A stretch of DNA of 64,000 nucleotides, from positions 62,001 through 126,000 of the forward strand of contig NZ_SJKA01000003.1 in NCBI RefSeq assembly GCF_004331435.1. Reading direction: 5' to 3'. Shown piece by piece: positions 49,940 through 58,763 of the stretch (position 1 is its first letter; every line of letters starts with the position of its first letter). The notes under the pieces are model-generated. The model saw only the letters and a program-made list of their open reading frames with translations, searched no databases and was not told the origin of the DNA. Position numbers and translations under genes: made by a program. The stretch is from Kribbella sindirgiensis. GTDB lineage: Bacteria > Actinomycetota > Actinomycetes > Propionibacteriales > Kribbellaceae.

Positions 49940-51397
49940 ATGGGCCGATCGATGGAAGGTCACGCCCGCAGCGACCGACCGCCGGGGCGGACTGCCGAGG
50001 CGGCGCAACGTACCGCTGCGGTGCAGGAACGCGTCCAGGCTCTGAACGGCATCCTGGCCGACGCGCTGGCCGTCGATGTCCACGGCACCGATCTGCAGAG
50101 CCTGAAACGGGCACCGCGACGGGCGCCGCCGACCGTGTCGCCGGCCGATCTCGAGGCGCATCCCGGACCCGTCTGGGATGCGTTCGTGCCCCACCCGCCG
50201 TTTCGCTGGTGGGGTGCCGAGCGGCGGTTCGCGCGTCGACTCGCCGATGCGGAGGACCGGTTCGCGGAGGCGATCGAACGACACCGTGCTTTTGAGGAGA
50301 ACCGCCGGGAGCGGGTGGCACGCGCTCTGCGTGAACAGGTCGAGCACCAGCGCCGGCTCGACGAGGCGACCGCGGAACAGCACGCGCGCGTCGACGCGTA
50401 CGAGCACGCGGTGGAGAACCACGACCGAGCAGCCGTGACGCGGTACTTCACCAAGGCGCTGGACCGGGTACCCGAGCCACTGGACTTTCCCCGCCGGCGC
50501 CGGGTCGGGTACGTCCCGGAGTCGACGCTGCTCGCGGTGGAGTGGGATCTCCCGGACGTCAGCGTCGTACCGGCTGAAGCGTCGTACCGCTACGACCGCT
50601 CGCTGGATGCAGTGCTGGCCGTTCCGCGGGACCAGGTGGAGCTGCGACGGCTGTATCAACAGCTGGTGGCGCAGCTGGCGTTGCGGGCGCTGCACCTGGT
50701 CTTCGGGAGTGACAGGTACGGCGTGGTCGAGACGGTCGTGTTCAACGGGGTGGTCGAGTCGGTGGACCTCACGACGGGGCAGACCGTGCGGCCGTGCCTC
50801 ATCACGTTGCGGGCGACACGGGAGCAGTACCAGGCTCTGGTGCTGGACCAGCTCGACCCTGTGGCCTGTGTACGGCACTACTTCGCTGCGGAGGTGTCAC
50901 GGCACCCGGAGGAGCTGCAGCCGGTGGAGCCGGTGCTGGAGTTCGACCTGACCGACCCGCGCACCGTCGAGGCGGTGGACGTGATCAGCGAGATCGACGC
51001 CCGCCCCAACCTGCTGGAGCTCAGCCCCGAGTCCTTCGAGCACCTGGTGCACAACCTGCTCACACGGATGGGCCTGGAGACCAGGTTGTTCCGCCGCGGC
51101 ACCGACGGTGGGATCGACTGCGTCGCCTACGACCCCCGCCCGATCACTGGCGGCAAGTTCGTCGTCCAGGCGAAGCTCTGGACCCGCACTGTCCCACCCT
51201 CCGCCGTCCGCGACCTCTTCGGCACCGTCCTCGACGCCGGCGCCACCAAAGGCATCCTCATCACCACCTCCGGCTTCGGCCCCACCAGCTACCAGTTCGC
51301 CAACGGCAAACCCCTCCAACTCATCGACGGCACCGCCCTACTGTCCCTCTGCCACCACCACAACATCCCCGCCCGAATCATCCCCCGCGCTAGCTGA
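49940..51397 (+). CDS. Mrr-like restriction endonuclease domain protein
   Basis: The protein is 485 aa. The N-terminal part (about 1-150) is charged and probably a long helix or coiled coil (VERALREQVEHQRRLDEATAEQ-like). A middle domain of unknown type follows. The C-terminal 110 residues are an Mrr-type nuclease: LSPESFEHLVHNLLTRMG, RGTDGGIDC (catalytic Asp) and VVQAKLW (Q-x-K), then ATKGILITTSGFG. ATG at 49940 follows GAGAGAGG. Mrr-like proteins act as type IV restriction enzymes or damage nucleases. It precedes a toxin-antitoxin pair, so defence is a reasonable guess. Confidence 0.82.
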   Translation: MGRSMEGHARSDRPPGRTAEAAQRTAAVQERVQALNGILADALAVDVHGTDLQSLKRAPRRAPPTVSPADLEAHPGPVWDAFVPHPPFRWWGAERRFARRLADAEDRFAEAIERHRAFEENRRERVARALREQVEHQRRLDEATAEQHARVDAYEHAVENHDRAAVTRYFTKALDRVPEPLDFPRRRRVGYVPESTLLAVEWDLPDVSVVPAEASYRYDRSLDAVLAVPRDQVELRRLYQQLVAQLALRALHLVFGSDRYGVVETVVFNGVVESVDLTTGQTVRPCLITLRATREQYQALVLDQLDPVACVRHYFAAEVSRHPEELQPVEPVLEFDLTDPRTVEAVDVISEIDARPNLLELSPESFEHLVHNLLTRMGLETRLFRRGTDGGIDCVAYDPRPITGGKFVVQAKLWTRTVPPSAVRDLFGTVLDAGATKGILITTSGFGPTSYQFANGKPLQLIDGTALLSLCHHHNIPARIIPRAS

Positions 51398-51398
51398 C

Positions 51399-51438
51399 TA
51401 TGCCCTAAAAAGTGGGCATATGCCTGATATAGTGGGCA
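51399..51438 (+). promoter_or_regulatory. Tandem operators and -10 box of MNT-HEPN operon
   Basis: TGCCCTAAAAAGTGGGCA (51401-51418) and TGCCTGATATAGTGGGCA (51421-51438) are two inverted repeats 20 bp apart. The outer pair TATGCCC/GGGCATA (51399-51420) is perfect. A -10-like TATAGT (51428-51433) lies inside the second copy. They stand just before the antitoxin gene and probably bind its HTH domain. Confidence 0.65.
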
Positions 51439-51454
51439 ATCGGAGGTGGCAACG

Positions 51455-52084
51455 ATGCAATTCCCCGAGCCGATGTCGAGCGTCGTTCCTGGGTTGCACG
51501 GCCGTGTCCTCGGCGTACTCGCGCGGACCGAGCGGCCGATGACCGGACGAGCTCTCGCCGGATTGCTGCGGTCACATGCAAGTCCCAGCGGCGTACAGAG
51601 AGTTCTCGACGATCTGGTGAGCAACGGCGTGGTGATCGCCGAGCCCGCCGGCCGGGCGCGGCTCTACACCCTCAACCGGCAGCACGTGGCGTATCCGGCG
51701 ATCGACCAACTCGCCCGGCTGCGGCAGTTGTTGCTCGATCGCATCAAGGCAGAAGCCAAATCCTGGGCCGTGCCGGCGAAGGCGATCTGGCTCTTCGGCT
51801 CGACCGCGCGCGGTCAGGGTGGAACCGACAGCGATCTCGACCTGCTGATCGTCAGGCCGGACGACGTTGACGATTCAGACCCTGGCTGGCTCGAGCAGGT
51901 CGACACCCTGTCCGCACACGCAAGCCTCTGGTCCGGAAACTCCTGCGAGGTCGTCGAGTACAGCGCCCAGGAGGTGCAGGACCTGATCAACCACGGCGAG
52001 CGCTTGGTGACCGAGCTGCGCCGGGACGCCGTACCTATCGCCGGCAGCACACCCCGACAGATCCTCTACCGGAAGGCCGGCTAG
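51455..52084 (+). CDS. MNT-type nucleotidyltransferase antitoxin with winged HTH
   Basis: The protein is 209 aa. Residues 10-80 form a winged helix (VLGVLARTERPMTGRALAGLL, SGVQRVLDDLVSNGVV). Residues about 90-180 are a minimal nucleotidyltransferase with FGSTARGQGGTDSDLDLLIV (GS and D-x-D metal residues). MNT antitoxins AMPylate and inactivate HEPN toxins. ATG at 51455 was chosen for its CGGAGG site 8 bases away; a GTG at 51446 is an alternative. Its stop overlaps the HEPN start by one base. The HTH suggests autoregulation through the tandem operators. Confidence 0.88.
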   Translation: MQFPEPMSSVVPGLHGRVLGVLARTERPMTGRALAGLLRSHASPSGVQRVLDDLVSNGVVIAEPAGRARLYTLNRQHVAYPAIDQLARLRQLLLDRIKAEAKSWAVPAKAIWLFGSTARGQGGTDSDLDLLIVRPDDVDDSDPGWLEQVDTLSAHASLWSGNSCEVVEYSAQEVQDLINHGERLVTELRRDAVPIAGSTPRQILYRKAG

Positions 52085-52461
52085 TGCCCGCAATCGACGA
52101 CGCCCGTGCACACCTGACAAAGGCTCGGGAGTTCCTCGAAGCGGCCCAGCTGACCAACGATCTTCAGCTCTACAACGCCGCAGCCTCGAATGCCGTCACC
52201 TCAGGCATCAACTCGAAGGACGCGATCTGCCTTGCGCTGACCGGCCACACTCGCAAGTCCGACAACCACACGGAAGCAGTCGTGGAATTGAAGAGGGCGG
52301 GAGCGGCCGGCCGGGACAGCAGCGCGACGCTGTCCCGGCTGCTGAAGCTCAAGTCGAGGTCGCAGTACCAGGCCAGCTCGGTGTCGGCGGCCGATGCGAC
52401 GAAGAGCATCGACTGGGCGGCCCGTCTACTGGATACGGCGGAGAGCATGACACTTATTTGA
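52084..52461 (+). CDS. HEPN-domain toxin
   Basis: This 125-aa all-helical protein carries the HEPN RNase motif R-x4-H in HTRKSDNHTEAV (about residues 57-62). The N-terminal DDARAHLTKAREFLEAAQ and LYNAAASNAVTSGI helices fit the HEPN fold. With the upstream MNT gene it forms a two-gene HEPN-MNT module; such toxins cleave RNA and are held in check by the MNT partner. It starts at GTG 52084, overlapping the antitoxin stop, and overlaps the convergent gene by 8 bp. Confidence 0.86.
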   Translation: MPAIDDARAHLTKAREFLEAAQLTNDLQLYNAAASNAVTSGINSKDAICLALTGHTRKSDNHTEAVVELKRAGAAGRDSSATLSRLLKLKSRSQYQASSVSAADATKSIDWAARLLDTAESMTLI

Positions 52462-53389
52462 GCGGGGCCTCGTAGATCTGGATCTCGGTGCCTCCGGGGT
52501 TTTCGCCGTCGTCGGGGGCTGTGTAGAGGCGGAGTTTGGTGGGGGTGGTTTCGAGGGCTACTGGGTTGCGGGTGGCGTTGTGGTTGGTGGTGGGAGAGAA
52601 GTAGGGGAAGGGGATCTCGTGGAGGATGCGGTTCGTGCGGAGGTCCAGGAGGGCTAGGCCGCCCAGGTCGTACGACGTGTTGTTGGGGCCGGGCAGTGTG
52701 GTGACTCCGCCGCACAGTTGCTTGCCGCGGGCGGCGTAGTCGCAGTCCTGGTAGTCGAGGATGTGGGACTCGTTGGCGACCTTTTCGAGCTGCTTACCGG
52801 TCGGTGTCCAGTCGTAGAGCGTGCGGGAGCCCCAGCTCACCCCGTGGACCTGGCCGGTCGTCCGGTCGCGTACTACTCCCCCGACGTGGTCCTTCACCCG
52901 GAAACGCTCAGTGACCCGGTAGGTCTTCGGGTCGACCGTGTAGACGATCGCCCGCGAGTTCGGCCGGTACTCCGCGGCCGGTACCCACAGGTCCTTCCCG
53001 TCGAAGTCCAGGCCGCCCGGGTGGTACGCCGTACCCTCGCCGAGCCGGATGTCCTTCTTCAGGTTTCCCTGCCGGTCCAGCACGAACAGGTGCCCGATTC
53101 CCTTGCCAGGGGTCCGGTCGTACCCGTCCACCGGCACCGGGTACTTCACCGGCGCCTCCAGCACCTCAACACTGCTCAGAAAGATCTGGTCCCCGACGAT
53201 CGCGAAACCCTGCGGGTGGTACGTCGGGAACTTCAACGGCACCCGCTGCGCCAGCGTCCACGCCGTACTGCGGCTGGTGGCCTGGAACGCACGCGTGACG
53301 TCAGAGTCCCGACCGGTGGCCTGGGCGGTGGTCAGGCCGGTGAACAACACGCCGGCCAGGGCGGCAACGGTCAGCAGTCGTCTGCGCAT
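52454..53389 (-). CDS. Secreted beta-propeller-like protein (DUF6454)
   Basis: This 311-aa protein has a Sec signal (RRRLLTVAALAGVLFTGLTTAQA). The mature part has repeated blades such as QGFAIVGDQIFLSSVEV, GTAYHPGGLDFDGKDLWVPA and GGLALLDLRTNRI. It contains a Cys pair (DYQDCDY, KQLCGG). The pattern suits a DUF6454 protein of unknown function. Its end overlaps the HEPN gene. Confidence 0.75.
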   Translation of the reverse strand: MRRRLLTVAALAGVLFTGLTTAQATGRDSDVTRAFQATSRSTAWTLAQRVPLKFPTYHPQGFAIVGDQIFLSSVEVLEAPVKYPVPVDGYDRTPGKGIGHLFVLDRQGNLKKDIRLGEGTAYHPGGLDFDGKDLWVPAAEYRPNSRAIVYTVDPKTYRVTERFRVKDHVGGVVRDRTTGQVHGVSWGSRTLYDWTPTGKQLEKVANESHILDYQDCDYAARGKQLCGGVTTLPGPNNTSYDLGGLALLDLRTNRILHEIPFPYFSPTTNHNATRNPVALETTPTKLRLYTAPDDGENPGGTEIQIYEAPLK

Positions 53390-53469
53390 TGACGGTCTCC
53401 TCAGCTCGAAAGTCGATGCTGCAGTGTGAGATGCCCAGGTGACTTGCAGGTGATGCCAAACTGGCCGTT

Positions 53470-54087
53470 ATGGACACAGGGGTGAGTGTTGTCGGGTCAG
53501 GACAGGTCAGCGGTACGCCGGACATCCTGCGCGTCACGTTCGGCGTCGAGCAGGTCGCACCGGACGTCGCGGCTGCTGTGGCGACGGTCGGCGAGCGGAC
53601 GGACGCGGTCATCGCGGCGCTGCGGGCACAGGGGGTCCAGGAGTCGCAGCTGGGCACCAGTTCGGTGAACGTGTTCCAGGAGTACCGGGAGCCCGGCACG
53701 GACCCGGCGTACCGGGCGTCGCACACGGTCCTGGTGGAGACGAAGGACCTGACCGGGTTCGGCGCGCTGCTGAACGCGGCCGTGGATGCTGTCGGCAACA
53801 GTCTCGCGCTGCACGGGCTGCAGTTCGACATCGAGGACAAGACCGAGCTGCTGGTCCAGGCCCGGGAGCTGGCGTTCCAGCAGGCCAAGACGAAGGCCGC
53901 GCACCTGGCCGGCCTGGCCGGGTTCTCACTCGGCTCGGTGACCGCGATCTCCGAGAACAACGCCCACACGCCGCTCGGGCCGGAGGCCCGGCTGTCCACG
54001 TCCAAGGCCTACGACTCGGCCATCAACATCGTGCCCGACGACCAGAACGTCGTGGTGTCCCTCCAGGTGCACTTCGCCTGGGCGTAA
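53470..54087 (+). CDS. SIMPL-domain (DUF541) protein
   Basis: This 205-aa protein matches the SIMPL family: GQVSGTPDILRVTFGVEQVAP, then a helix GERTDAVIAALRAQGVQE, LGTSSVNVFQEY and the C-terminal VVVSLQVHFA strand. It lacks the signal peptide many relatives have. Family members bind signalling partners or protect against stress; no specific role can be given. Confidence 0.85.
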   Translation: MDTGVSVVGSGQVSGTPDILRVTFGVEQVAPDVAAAVATVGERTDAVIAALRAQGVQESQLGTSSVNVFQEYREPGTDPAYRASHTVLVETKDLTGFGALLNAAVDAVGNSLALHGLQFDIEDKTELLVQARELAFQQAKTKAAHLAGLAGFSLGSVTAISENNAHTPLGPEARLSTSKAYDSAINIVPDDQNVVVSLQVHFAWA

Positions 54088-54147
54088 CGCGCGTCTCAAA
54101 ACGAGCACAGGGGTTGCGTTGTCGGCGGCGTCGTACAGACTGCTCTC

Positions 54148-55383
54148 ATGTACGCACCGGCTCCGCTACGGCGGCAACTGAGTCGGTCCGGGCTGTTACT
54201 GCTCGGACCGGCGTTCGTCGCTGCTGTCGCATACGTCGACCCGGGCAACTTCGCCACCAACATCGCCGCCGGTGCGACGTACGGCTATCTGCTGTGCTGG
54301 GTGGTCGTCGGCGCCAACCTGATGGCCGTCCTGGTGCAGTATCTGGCGGCCAAGGCCAGCATCGCCACCGGACGGACCCTGCCGCAGCTGTGCCGTGACC
54401 ACTTCCGCCGGTCGACCTCGACCGGGCTGTGGGCGCAGGCCGAGGTGGTCGCGATCGCGACCGACCTGGCCGAGGTCGTCGGCGGCGCGATCGCGCTCAA
54501 CCTGCTGTTCGGCATCCCGCTGCTGCTCGGCGGCGTGATCACCGGCATCGTCTCGTTCGCGCTGCTCATCTACCAGTCGAAGCGCGGCCAGCGGCCCTTC
54601 GAGGCCGCGATCATAGGCCTGCTCGCCGTCGTCCTGGTCGGCTTCGTCGTGTCGACGATCAAGTCGGAGCCGTCCGCGAGCGGTGTGGTCGGCGGACTGG
54701 TCCCGCGGCTGGACGGCACCGACTCACTCGTCCTCGCGGCCGGGATGCTCGGCGCGACCGTCATGCCGCACGCGATCTGGCTGCACGGCGCACTGGTCAC
54801 CGACCGGCACTGGAAGACCATCCGCTCCGACAGCGGCAAGTCCCGCGTACTGCGCGCCACCCGGGTCGACGTGGCCGTGGCGATGGCGCTGGCCGGAGCG
54901 GTCAACCTGGCCATGGTCGTGCTGGCCGCAGCCGCACTCAAGGGCACCGGAGCCGACTCCCTCGACGCCGCCCACGTCGCGATCGGTGACCGGCTCGGCC
55001 AGCTGCCGGCCCTGCTGTTCGCGCTCGCGCTGCTGGCCAGCGGTTTCGCGTCCTCCTCGGTCGGGACGTACGCCGGTTCGGTCATCCTGGACGGCTTCTG
55101 GAAACGCCACGTCCCGCTCCCGGTCCGGCGCCTGATCACCCTGATCCCCGCACTGCTGATCCTTGCGATCGGCATCGACCCGAGCCGCGCACTGGTGGTT
55201 TCACAGGTCGTGCTCAGCTTCGGCATCCCGTGCGCGCTGTGGCCGTTGGTGAGATTGACCGCAACACGTCGCGTCATGGGTGACCTGGTCAACCGGAAGG
55301 CGACTACTCTCGCGGCATGCCTGGTAGCCACCGCCGTCACGGCCCTCAACGTCGTACTGATCGTGCTGACCGTTCGGGGATGA
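54148..55383 (+). CDS. mntH: Nramp-family divalent metal transporter
   Basis: This 411-aa membrane protein has 11 helices. The two metal-site motifs are present: VDPGNFATNIAAGA in helix 1 and MPHAIWLHGALV in helix 6. It is a proton-coupled Mn(II)/Fe(II) importer. ATG at 54148 was used. I see no clear MntR or iron box in the 60-bp upstream gap. It is 1 base before the phosphoesterase gene. Confidence 0.93.
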   Translation: MYAPAPLRRQLSRSGLLLLGPAFVAAVAYVDPGNFATNIAAGATYGYLLCWVVVGANLMAVLVQYLAAKASIATGRTLPQLCRDHFRRSTSTGLWAQAEVVAIATDLAEVVGGAIALNLLFGIPLLLGGVITGIVSFALLIYQSKRGQRPFEAAIIGLLAVVLVGFVVSTIKSEPSASGVVGGLVPRLDGTDSLVLAAGMLGATVMPHAIWLHGALVTDRHWKTIRSDSGKSRVLRATRVDVAVAMALAGAVNLAMVVLAAAALKGTGADSLDAAHVAIGDRLGQLPALLFALALLASGFASSSVGTYAGSVILDGFWKRHVPLPVRRLITLIPALLILAIGIDPSRALVVSQVVLSFGIPCALWPLVRLTATRRVMGDLVNRKATTLAACLVATAVTALNVVLIVLTVRG

Positions 55384-55384
55384 C

Positions 55385-56173
55385 GTGACGCGGGTGTTCG
55401 CCGTGAGCGACGTCCACGGCCACCTGGAGAAACTGACTGCCGCACTGCACGCCGCCGGCCTCACCGATGCCGACGGCAACTGGGCCGGCAGCGAGGACAC
55501 CCGGCTGTGGTTCCTCGGCGACTTCTTCGACCGCGGCCCGGACGGTATCGGCGTCCTGCGGTACGTTCGCGGCCTGATCGGCCAGGCGCCCGTCGGCGCG
55601 ATCCGGATGCTGCTCGGCAACCACGAGATCCTGGCGCTCGGGATGTACAAGTTCGCCGACACGTTCGTCCCGCACGACGGCATCACGCTGCGCAGCTTCG
55701 AGCGTTCCTGGGCCCTGAACGGCGGTCAGGACCGCGACCAGGAGCTGCTCACCGACGACGACGTGGCGTGGCTGCTCGACCAGCCGCTGCTCGCCCTGGA
55801 CGCCGACCAGCTGCTGATGCACTCCGACACCGCCGAGTACGTCGAGTGGGGCGACACGATCGACCAGATCAACGCGGCGGCCGGCGCCGAGCTGCACACC
55901 GACGACATCGAGGTGTGGTGGGAGATCTGGCGCCGGACGACGTCGCGGTACGCGTTCCGCGGCCCGAGCGGCCCGGAAGTGGCCCGGATCCTGCTCCAGC
56001 ACCTCGGCGGCCGCCGGATCGTGCACGGCCACAGCATCGTCGCCGACCAGCTCGGCATCGACCCGCAGTTCCTGACCGGCCCGCATCTGTACGCCGACGG
56101 TCTCGCCCTGGGCATCGACGGCGGCGCCTTCGACGGCGGCCCGTGCCTGGTGGTCGAGCTCACCGCCGAGTAG
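55385..56173 (+). CDS. Metallophosphoesterase
   Basis: The protein is 262 aa. It carries calcineurin-like motifs SDVHG, GDFFDRGPDG and GNHEIL, and a C-terminal GHSIV. The architecture is that of Shewanella/PrpA-like serine/threonine or Ap4A-type phosphatases. It begins at GTG 55385, one base after the mntH stop, so the two are probably co-transcribed; the enzyme needs Mn or Fe, which fits. Confidence 0.9.
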   Translation: MTRVFAVSDVHGHLEKLTAALHAAGLTDADGNWAGSEDTRLWFLGDFFDRGPDGIGVLRYVRGLIGQAPVGAIRMLLGNHEILALGMYKFADTFVPHDGITLRSFERSWALNGGQDRDQELLTDDDVAWLLDQPLLALDADQLLMHSDTAEYVEWGDTIDQINAAAGAELHTDDIEVWWEIWRRTTSRYAFRGPSGPEVARILLQHLGGRRIVHGHSIVADQLGIDPQFLTGPHLYADGLALGIDGGAFDGGPCLVVELTAE

Positions 56174-56217
56174 CCGGCGCGGGAATGGGCCGGGCCTGTG
56201 CGGGGTTGTCAGCGGTT

Positions 56218-56583
56218 ATGGCGGAGAAGACTGTGAAGATTCCCGGACCGGACCATCCGATCACCGTGGAGAAGAACCCGGACCGTGTGGTCGTGAAGGT
56301 CGGCGACCAGGTCATCGCGGACACCCGGGACGCGCTGTCGCTGCAGGAGGCGAGCTACCCCGCGGTGCAGTACATCCCGCGGGGCGACGTCGACCTCACG
56401 CTGCTCGAGCGCACCGAGCACCAGACCTACTGCCCGTACAAGGGCGACGCGTCGTACTACTCGATCCTCCCGGACCTGGAGAACGCGGTCTGGACGTACG
56501 AGCAGCCGTACGACGCGGTCGCCGACATCCGCAACCACCTCGCGTTCTACCCCGACAAGGTGTCGATCGAGATCATCCCCTAG
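56218..56583 (+). CDS. DUF427 domain protein
   Basis: This 121-aa protein matches DUF427: RVVVKVGDQVIADTRDALSLQE, YIPRGDVDLTLLERTEHQTYCPYKGDASYY and a C-terminal FYPDKVSIEI. Function is unknown. ATG at 56218 is preferred to the longer frame, which is out of frame with the phosphoesterase. Its stop is the first base-triplet of a stem-loop. Confidence 0.9.
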   Translation: MAEKTVKIPGPDHPITVEKNPDRVVVKVGDQVIADTRDALSLQEASYPAVQYIPRGDVDLTLLERTEHQTYCPYKGDASYYSILPDLENAVWTYEQPYDAVADIRNHLAFYPDKVSIEIIP

Positions 56584-56614
56584 GGCGTGGCGGGGAACCA
56601 TCAGACACGCCCTA
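56580..56614. terminator. Stem-loop between convergent genes, related to MITE ends
   Basis: TAGGGCGTG (56581-56589) pairs with CACGCCCTA (56606-56614). The left side matches the left end of the 21359-21527 element (CTAGGGCGTG) and the right side shares AGACACGCCCTA with its right end. It gives the DUF427 gene its TAG stop. It may be a relic of the same element now acting as a terminator. Confidence 0.6.
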
Positions 56615-57350
56615 TCACCGGAGCGAGTATTTCCGGCGGTACGACGTGACTCTGGTCGGGTAGCTCCGTGAGGGTCGCGTTCGGGAGGATCGCGACGATG
56701 CGGTGCGCGGCGTCGAGCATGAACGGCGCGGTCGCGGTGCCGGCGATCACGAGGGTCGGCGGCGTGATCGCCCGGAGCGTGGCGACCGGGGTGGTGCCTT
56801 CGTGGCCCATGACGGCGAAGTCGTAGGCGAGCGTCGGCGCCAGCTCGGCCACGCCCGGAGCGGCTGCCACCTGCAACGCCTCCGGTTTGGGCATGCCGGT
56901 CATCAGCAGGAACAGCTCGACCGCCTCCCGGTTCTGGCCGTCGCGGATGAGTTCGAGCACCTGCTCACCGTCGTCCGACGGGTCCACGTCGTCCGGTCCG
57001 TACGGCGGCTCGTGCAGCACGACCTTGGTGAACGGCAGCCGGCTCGCTGCGATCGCCGCCAGTCCCGCACCGGACGAGTGGCCGTAGAGGGCCGCCGTAC
57101 CGCCGACAGCTGTCAGTAGCGCGGCGATGTCGTCCACCTCGCGCTGAACGTCGTACGGCGTGCTGTCACCGGAGTCACCGCGGCCGCGGCGGTCGTACGT
57201 CACGACGTCGAAGTGGTTCGCCAGCTCGTCGGCCAGCGGCCGGAGCGCGTGCCGATCGCACAGTGCTCCCCCGACCAGGATCAGTGGGTGCCCGCTGCCC
57301 AGGCGGTCGTAGGCGATCGTCGTACCGTCCGCGGACGTCACTTTCTCCAT
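56601..57350 (-). CDS. Alpha/beta hydrolase
   Basis: The protein is 249 aa. Nucleophile elbow GHSSG (Ser near residue 93), oxyanion segment LVGGALCDRHAL and C-terminal DQSHVVP with the catalytic His are visible; the acid is probably in VIAGTATAPF/VLEPP regions. Typical actinobacterial hydrolase of broad substrate type. It ends in the stem-loop and converges with DUF427. Confidence 0.88.
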   Translation of the reverse strand: MEKVTSADGTTIAYDRLGSGHPLILVGGALCDRHALRPLADELANHFDVVTYDRRGRGDSGDSTPYDVQREVDDIAALLTAVGGTAALYGHSSGAGLAAIAASRLPFTKVVLHEPPYGPDDVDPSDDGEQVLELIRDGQNREAVELFLLMTGMPKPEALQVAAAPGVAELAPTLAYDFAVMGHEGTTPVATLRAITPPTLVIAGTATAPFMLDAAHRIVAILPNATLTELPDQSHVVPPEILAPVIGRV

Positions 57351-57457
57351 CTGCTGCTCCTCCGTCGTCGTTGCTGACGTGGTGACGTCGGAGCCGTTCC
57401 GGCCGCTTCGACATATGTGGTGGCGCGTGGGCTATCCGGGTGGTTCACTGCTTCGCG

Positions 57458-58240
57458 ATGATCACCAGAGTTGATGACTACCTCCACAGGGTCCCGCTGT
57501 CCGGTTCGGTCGCCGAACAGGTCGGGCCGTTCGCCCTGTTCCGCAGTACGACGGTCTGGCCGTACTACGCGCGACCGGTGCCCGGTGCCGACGTGAAGAT
57601 CGAGCCGGCCGACGTTGAGCTGGTGCGCGCGCGGTGTGCCGAGCTGGGGATCCCACTGAGCTTCGAGTGGGTCGTGGAGACCTGTCCCTCGTTAGGCGAT
57701 GCTGCGGCCGCAGCCGGCCTCACTGTTGTTGAGCACCCGTTGCTGGTGCTGGAGCGCGCTGACTTCCGCCCAGCCGTGGCTGATGCTCGCTGCGAGATCC
57801 TCTCCGCTGACGAGGAGCTGGTCCGGCAGGCGCGTGCGGTCGCCGGACTCGCGTTCAGTGAACCGGGCACGGGCGTCGGCAAGGCCGGACCGGCCGAGAG
57901 GGACTCCGCGGCTGCCGAGATGTCGACCGACATGGTCCTGGCACTGCAGAGCAGAGCTCTGCGAGGTGTGTCGGTAACGGCCGGTGCGTTCACCGACGAA
58001 GGGATGGTGGCCAGCGGTACTCACCAGCCGGTCGACTCCACCACGGAGATCGTCGGCGTCGGCACACTGCCTTCCATGCGTCGCCGCGGTCTTGCTGCCG
58101 CAGTGACCTCGGCTTTGGTCGATCACGCGCTGGACAACGGCGTGGACCTGGTGCTGCTGTCCGCCGAGTCGGACGCGGTCGCAGCGGTCTACGAGGGCGT
58201 CGGCTTCCACCGGATCGGACACGCCGGAGCAGCTGAGTGA
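57458..58240 (+). CDS. GNAT-family acetyltransferase
   Basis: The protein is 260 aa. The acetyl-CoA loop is GVGTLPSMRRRGLAAAVTSALV near residue 205, within a C-terminal GNAT domain. The N-terminal half (about 130 residues) is a second GNAT-like or unknown domain (FVWPYYARPVPGADVKIEP-like). ATG at 57458 was used. It is coupled by a GTGA overlap to the following P-loop gene, so the two may act together. Substrate unknown. Confidence 0.85.
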   Translation: MITRVDDYLHRVPLSGSVAEQVGPFALFRSTTVWPYYARPVPGADVKIEPADVELVRARCAELGIPLSFEWVVETCPSLGDAAAAAGLTVVEHPLLVLERADFRPAVADARCEILSADEELVRQARAVAGLAFSEPGTGVGKAGPAERDSAAAEMSTDMVLALQSRALRGVSVTAGAFTDEGMVASGTHQPVDSTTEIVGVGTLPSMRRRGLAAAVTSALVDHALDNGVDLVLLSAESDAVAAVYEGVGFHRIGHAGAAE

Positions 58241-58761
58241 CCGGGAGCCCCAGTACCCGTCTGGTCGTACTGCGCGGGAACTCGGGCTCCGGCAAGTCGA
58301 CCACCGCCCGGACTCTGCGTGAACGTCTCGGCCGCGGTACGGCGTGGGTCGAGCAGGACCATCTCCGGCGGATCCTGCTCCGCGAGCGCGACGTCCCGGG
58401 TGGCGTCAACATCGGGCTGATCGACCTGAACGTCCGCTACGCGCTCGACCACGGGTACGACGTGATCCTCGAGGGGATCCTGGACGCCGGCCGGTACGGC
58501 GACATGCTGCGGCAGCTCACGTCCGACCACCGCGGGACGACGCTGCACTACTACTTCGACATCCCGTTCGCGGAGACCGTCGTACGGCACGGGACCCGGG
58601 ACAACCGGCGTGAGTTCGGCCCGGACGTGATGCAGGACTGGTACCGGGAGCACGACGTACTCGACGGGATCGAGCAGACCGTGATCGGCCCCGGCAGTGC
58701 ACTGGACGAGACCGTCGCGAAGATCCTGACCGACCTTGGGGCAGATCCCGTACCGTTGTAG
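58237..58761 (+). CDS. P-loop kinase-like ATPase
   Basis: This 174-aa protein has Walker A GNSGSGKST at residues 14-22 and a likely Walker B/base region WVEQDHLRRILL with GYDVILEGILDAG. It is related to zeta-toxin/AAA_33-type kinases that phosphorylate nucleotides, antibiotics or small molecules. The start GTG overlaps the GNAT stop. It precedes the helicase gene by 2 bases, so it may be read in one transcript. Confidence 0.85.
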   Translation: MTGSPSTRLVVLRGNSGSGKSTTARTLRERLGRGTAWVEQDHLRRILLRERDVPGGVNIGLIDLNVRYALDHGYDVILEGILDAGRYGDMLRQLTSDHRGTTLHYYFDIPFAETVVRHGTRDNRREFGPDVMQDWYREHDVLDGIEQTVIGPGSALDETVAKILTDLGADPVPL

Positions 58762-58763
58762 GG

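Noticed and set aside
48905-50878. Minus-strand 657-codon frame across the acyl-CoA synthetase and Mrr-like genes
   Set aside because: Overlaps two real genes in the wrong frame and has no conserved motifs.
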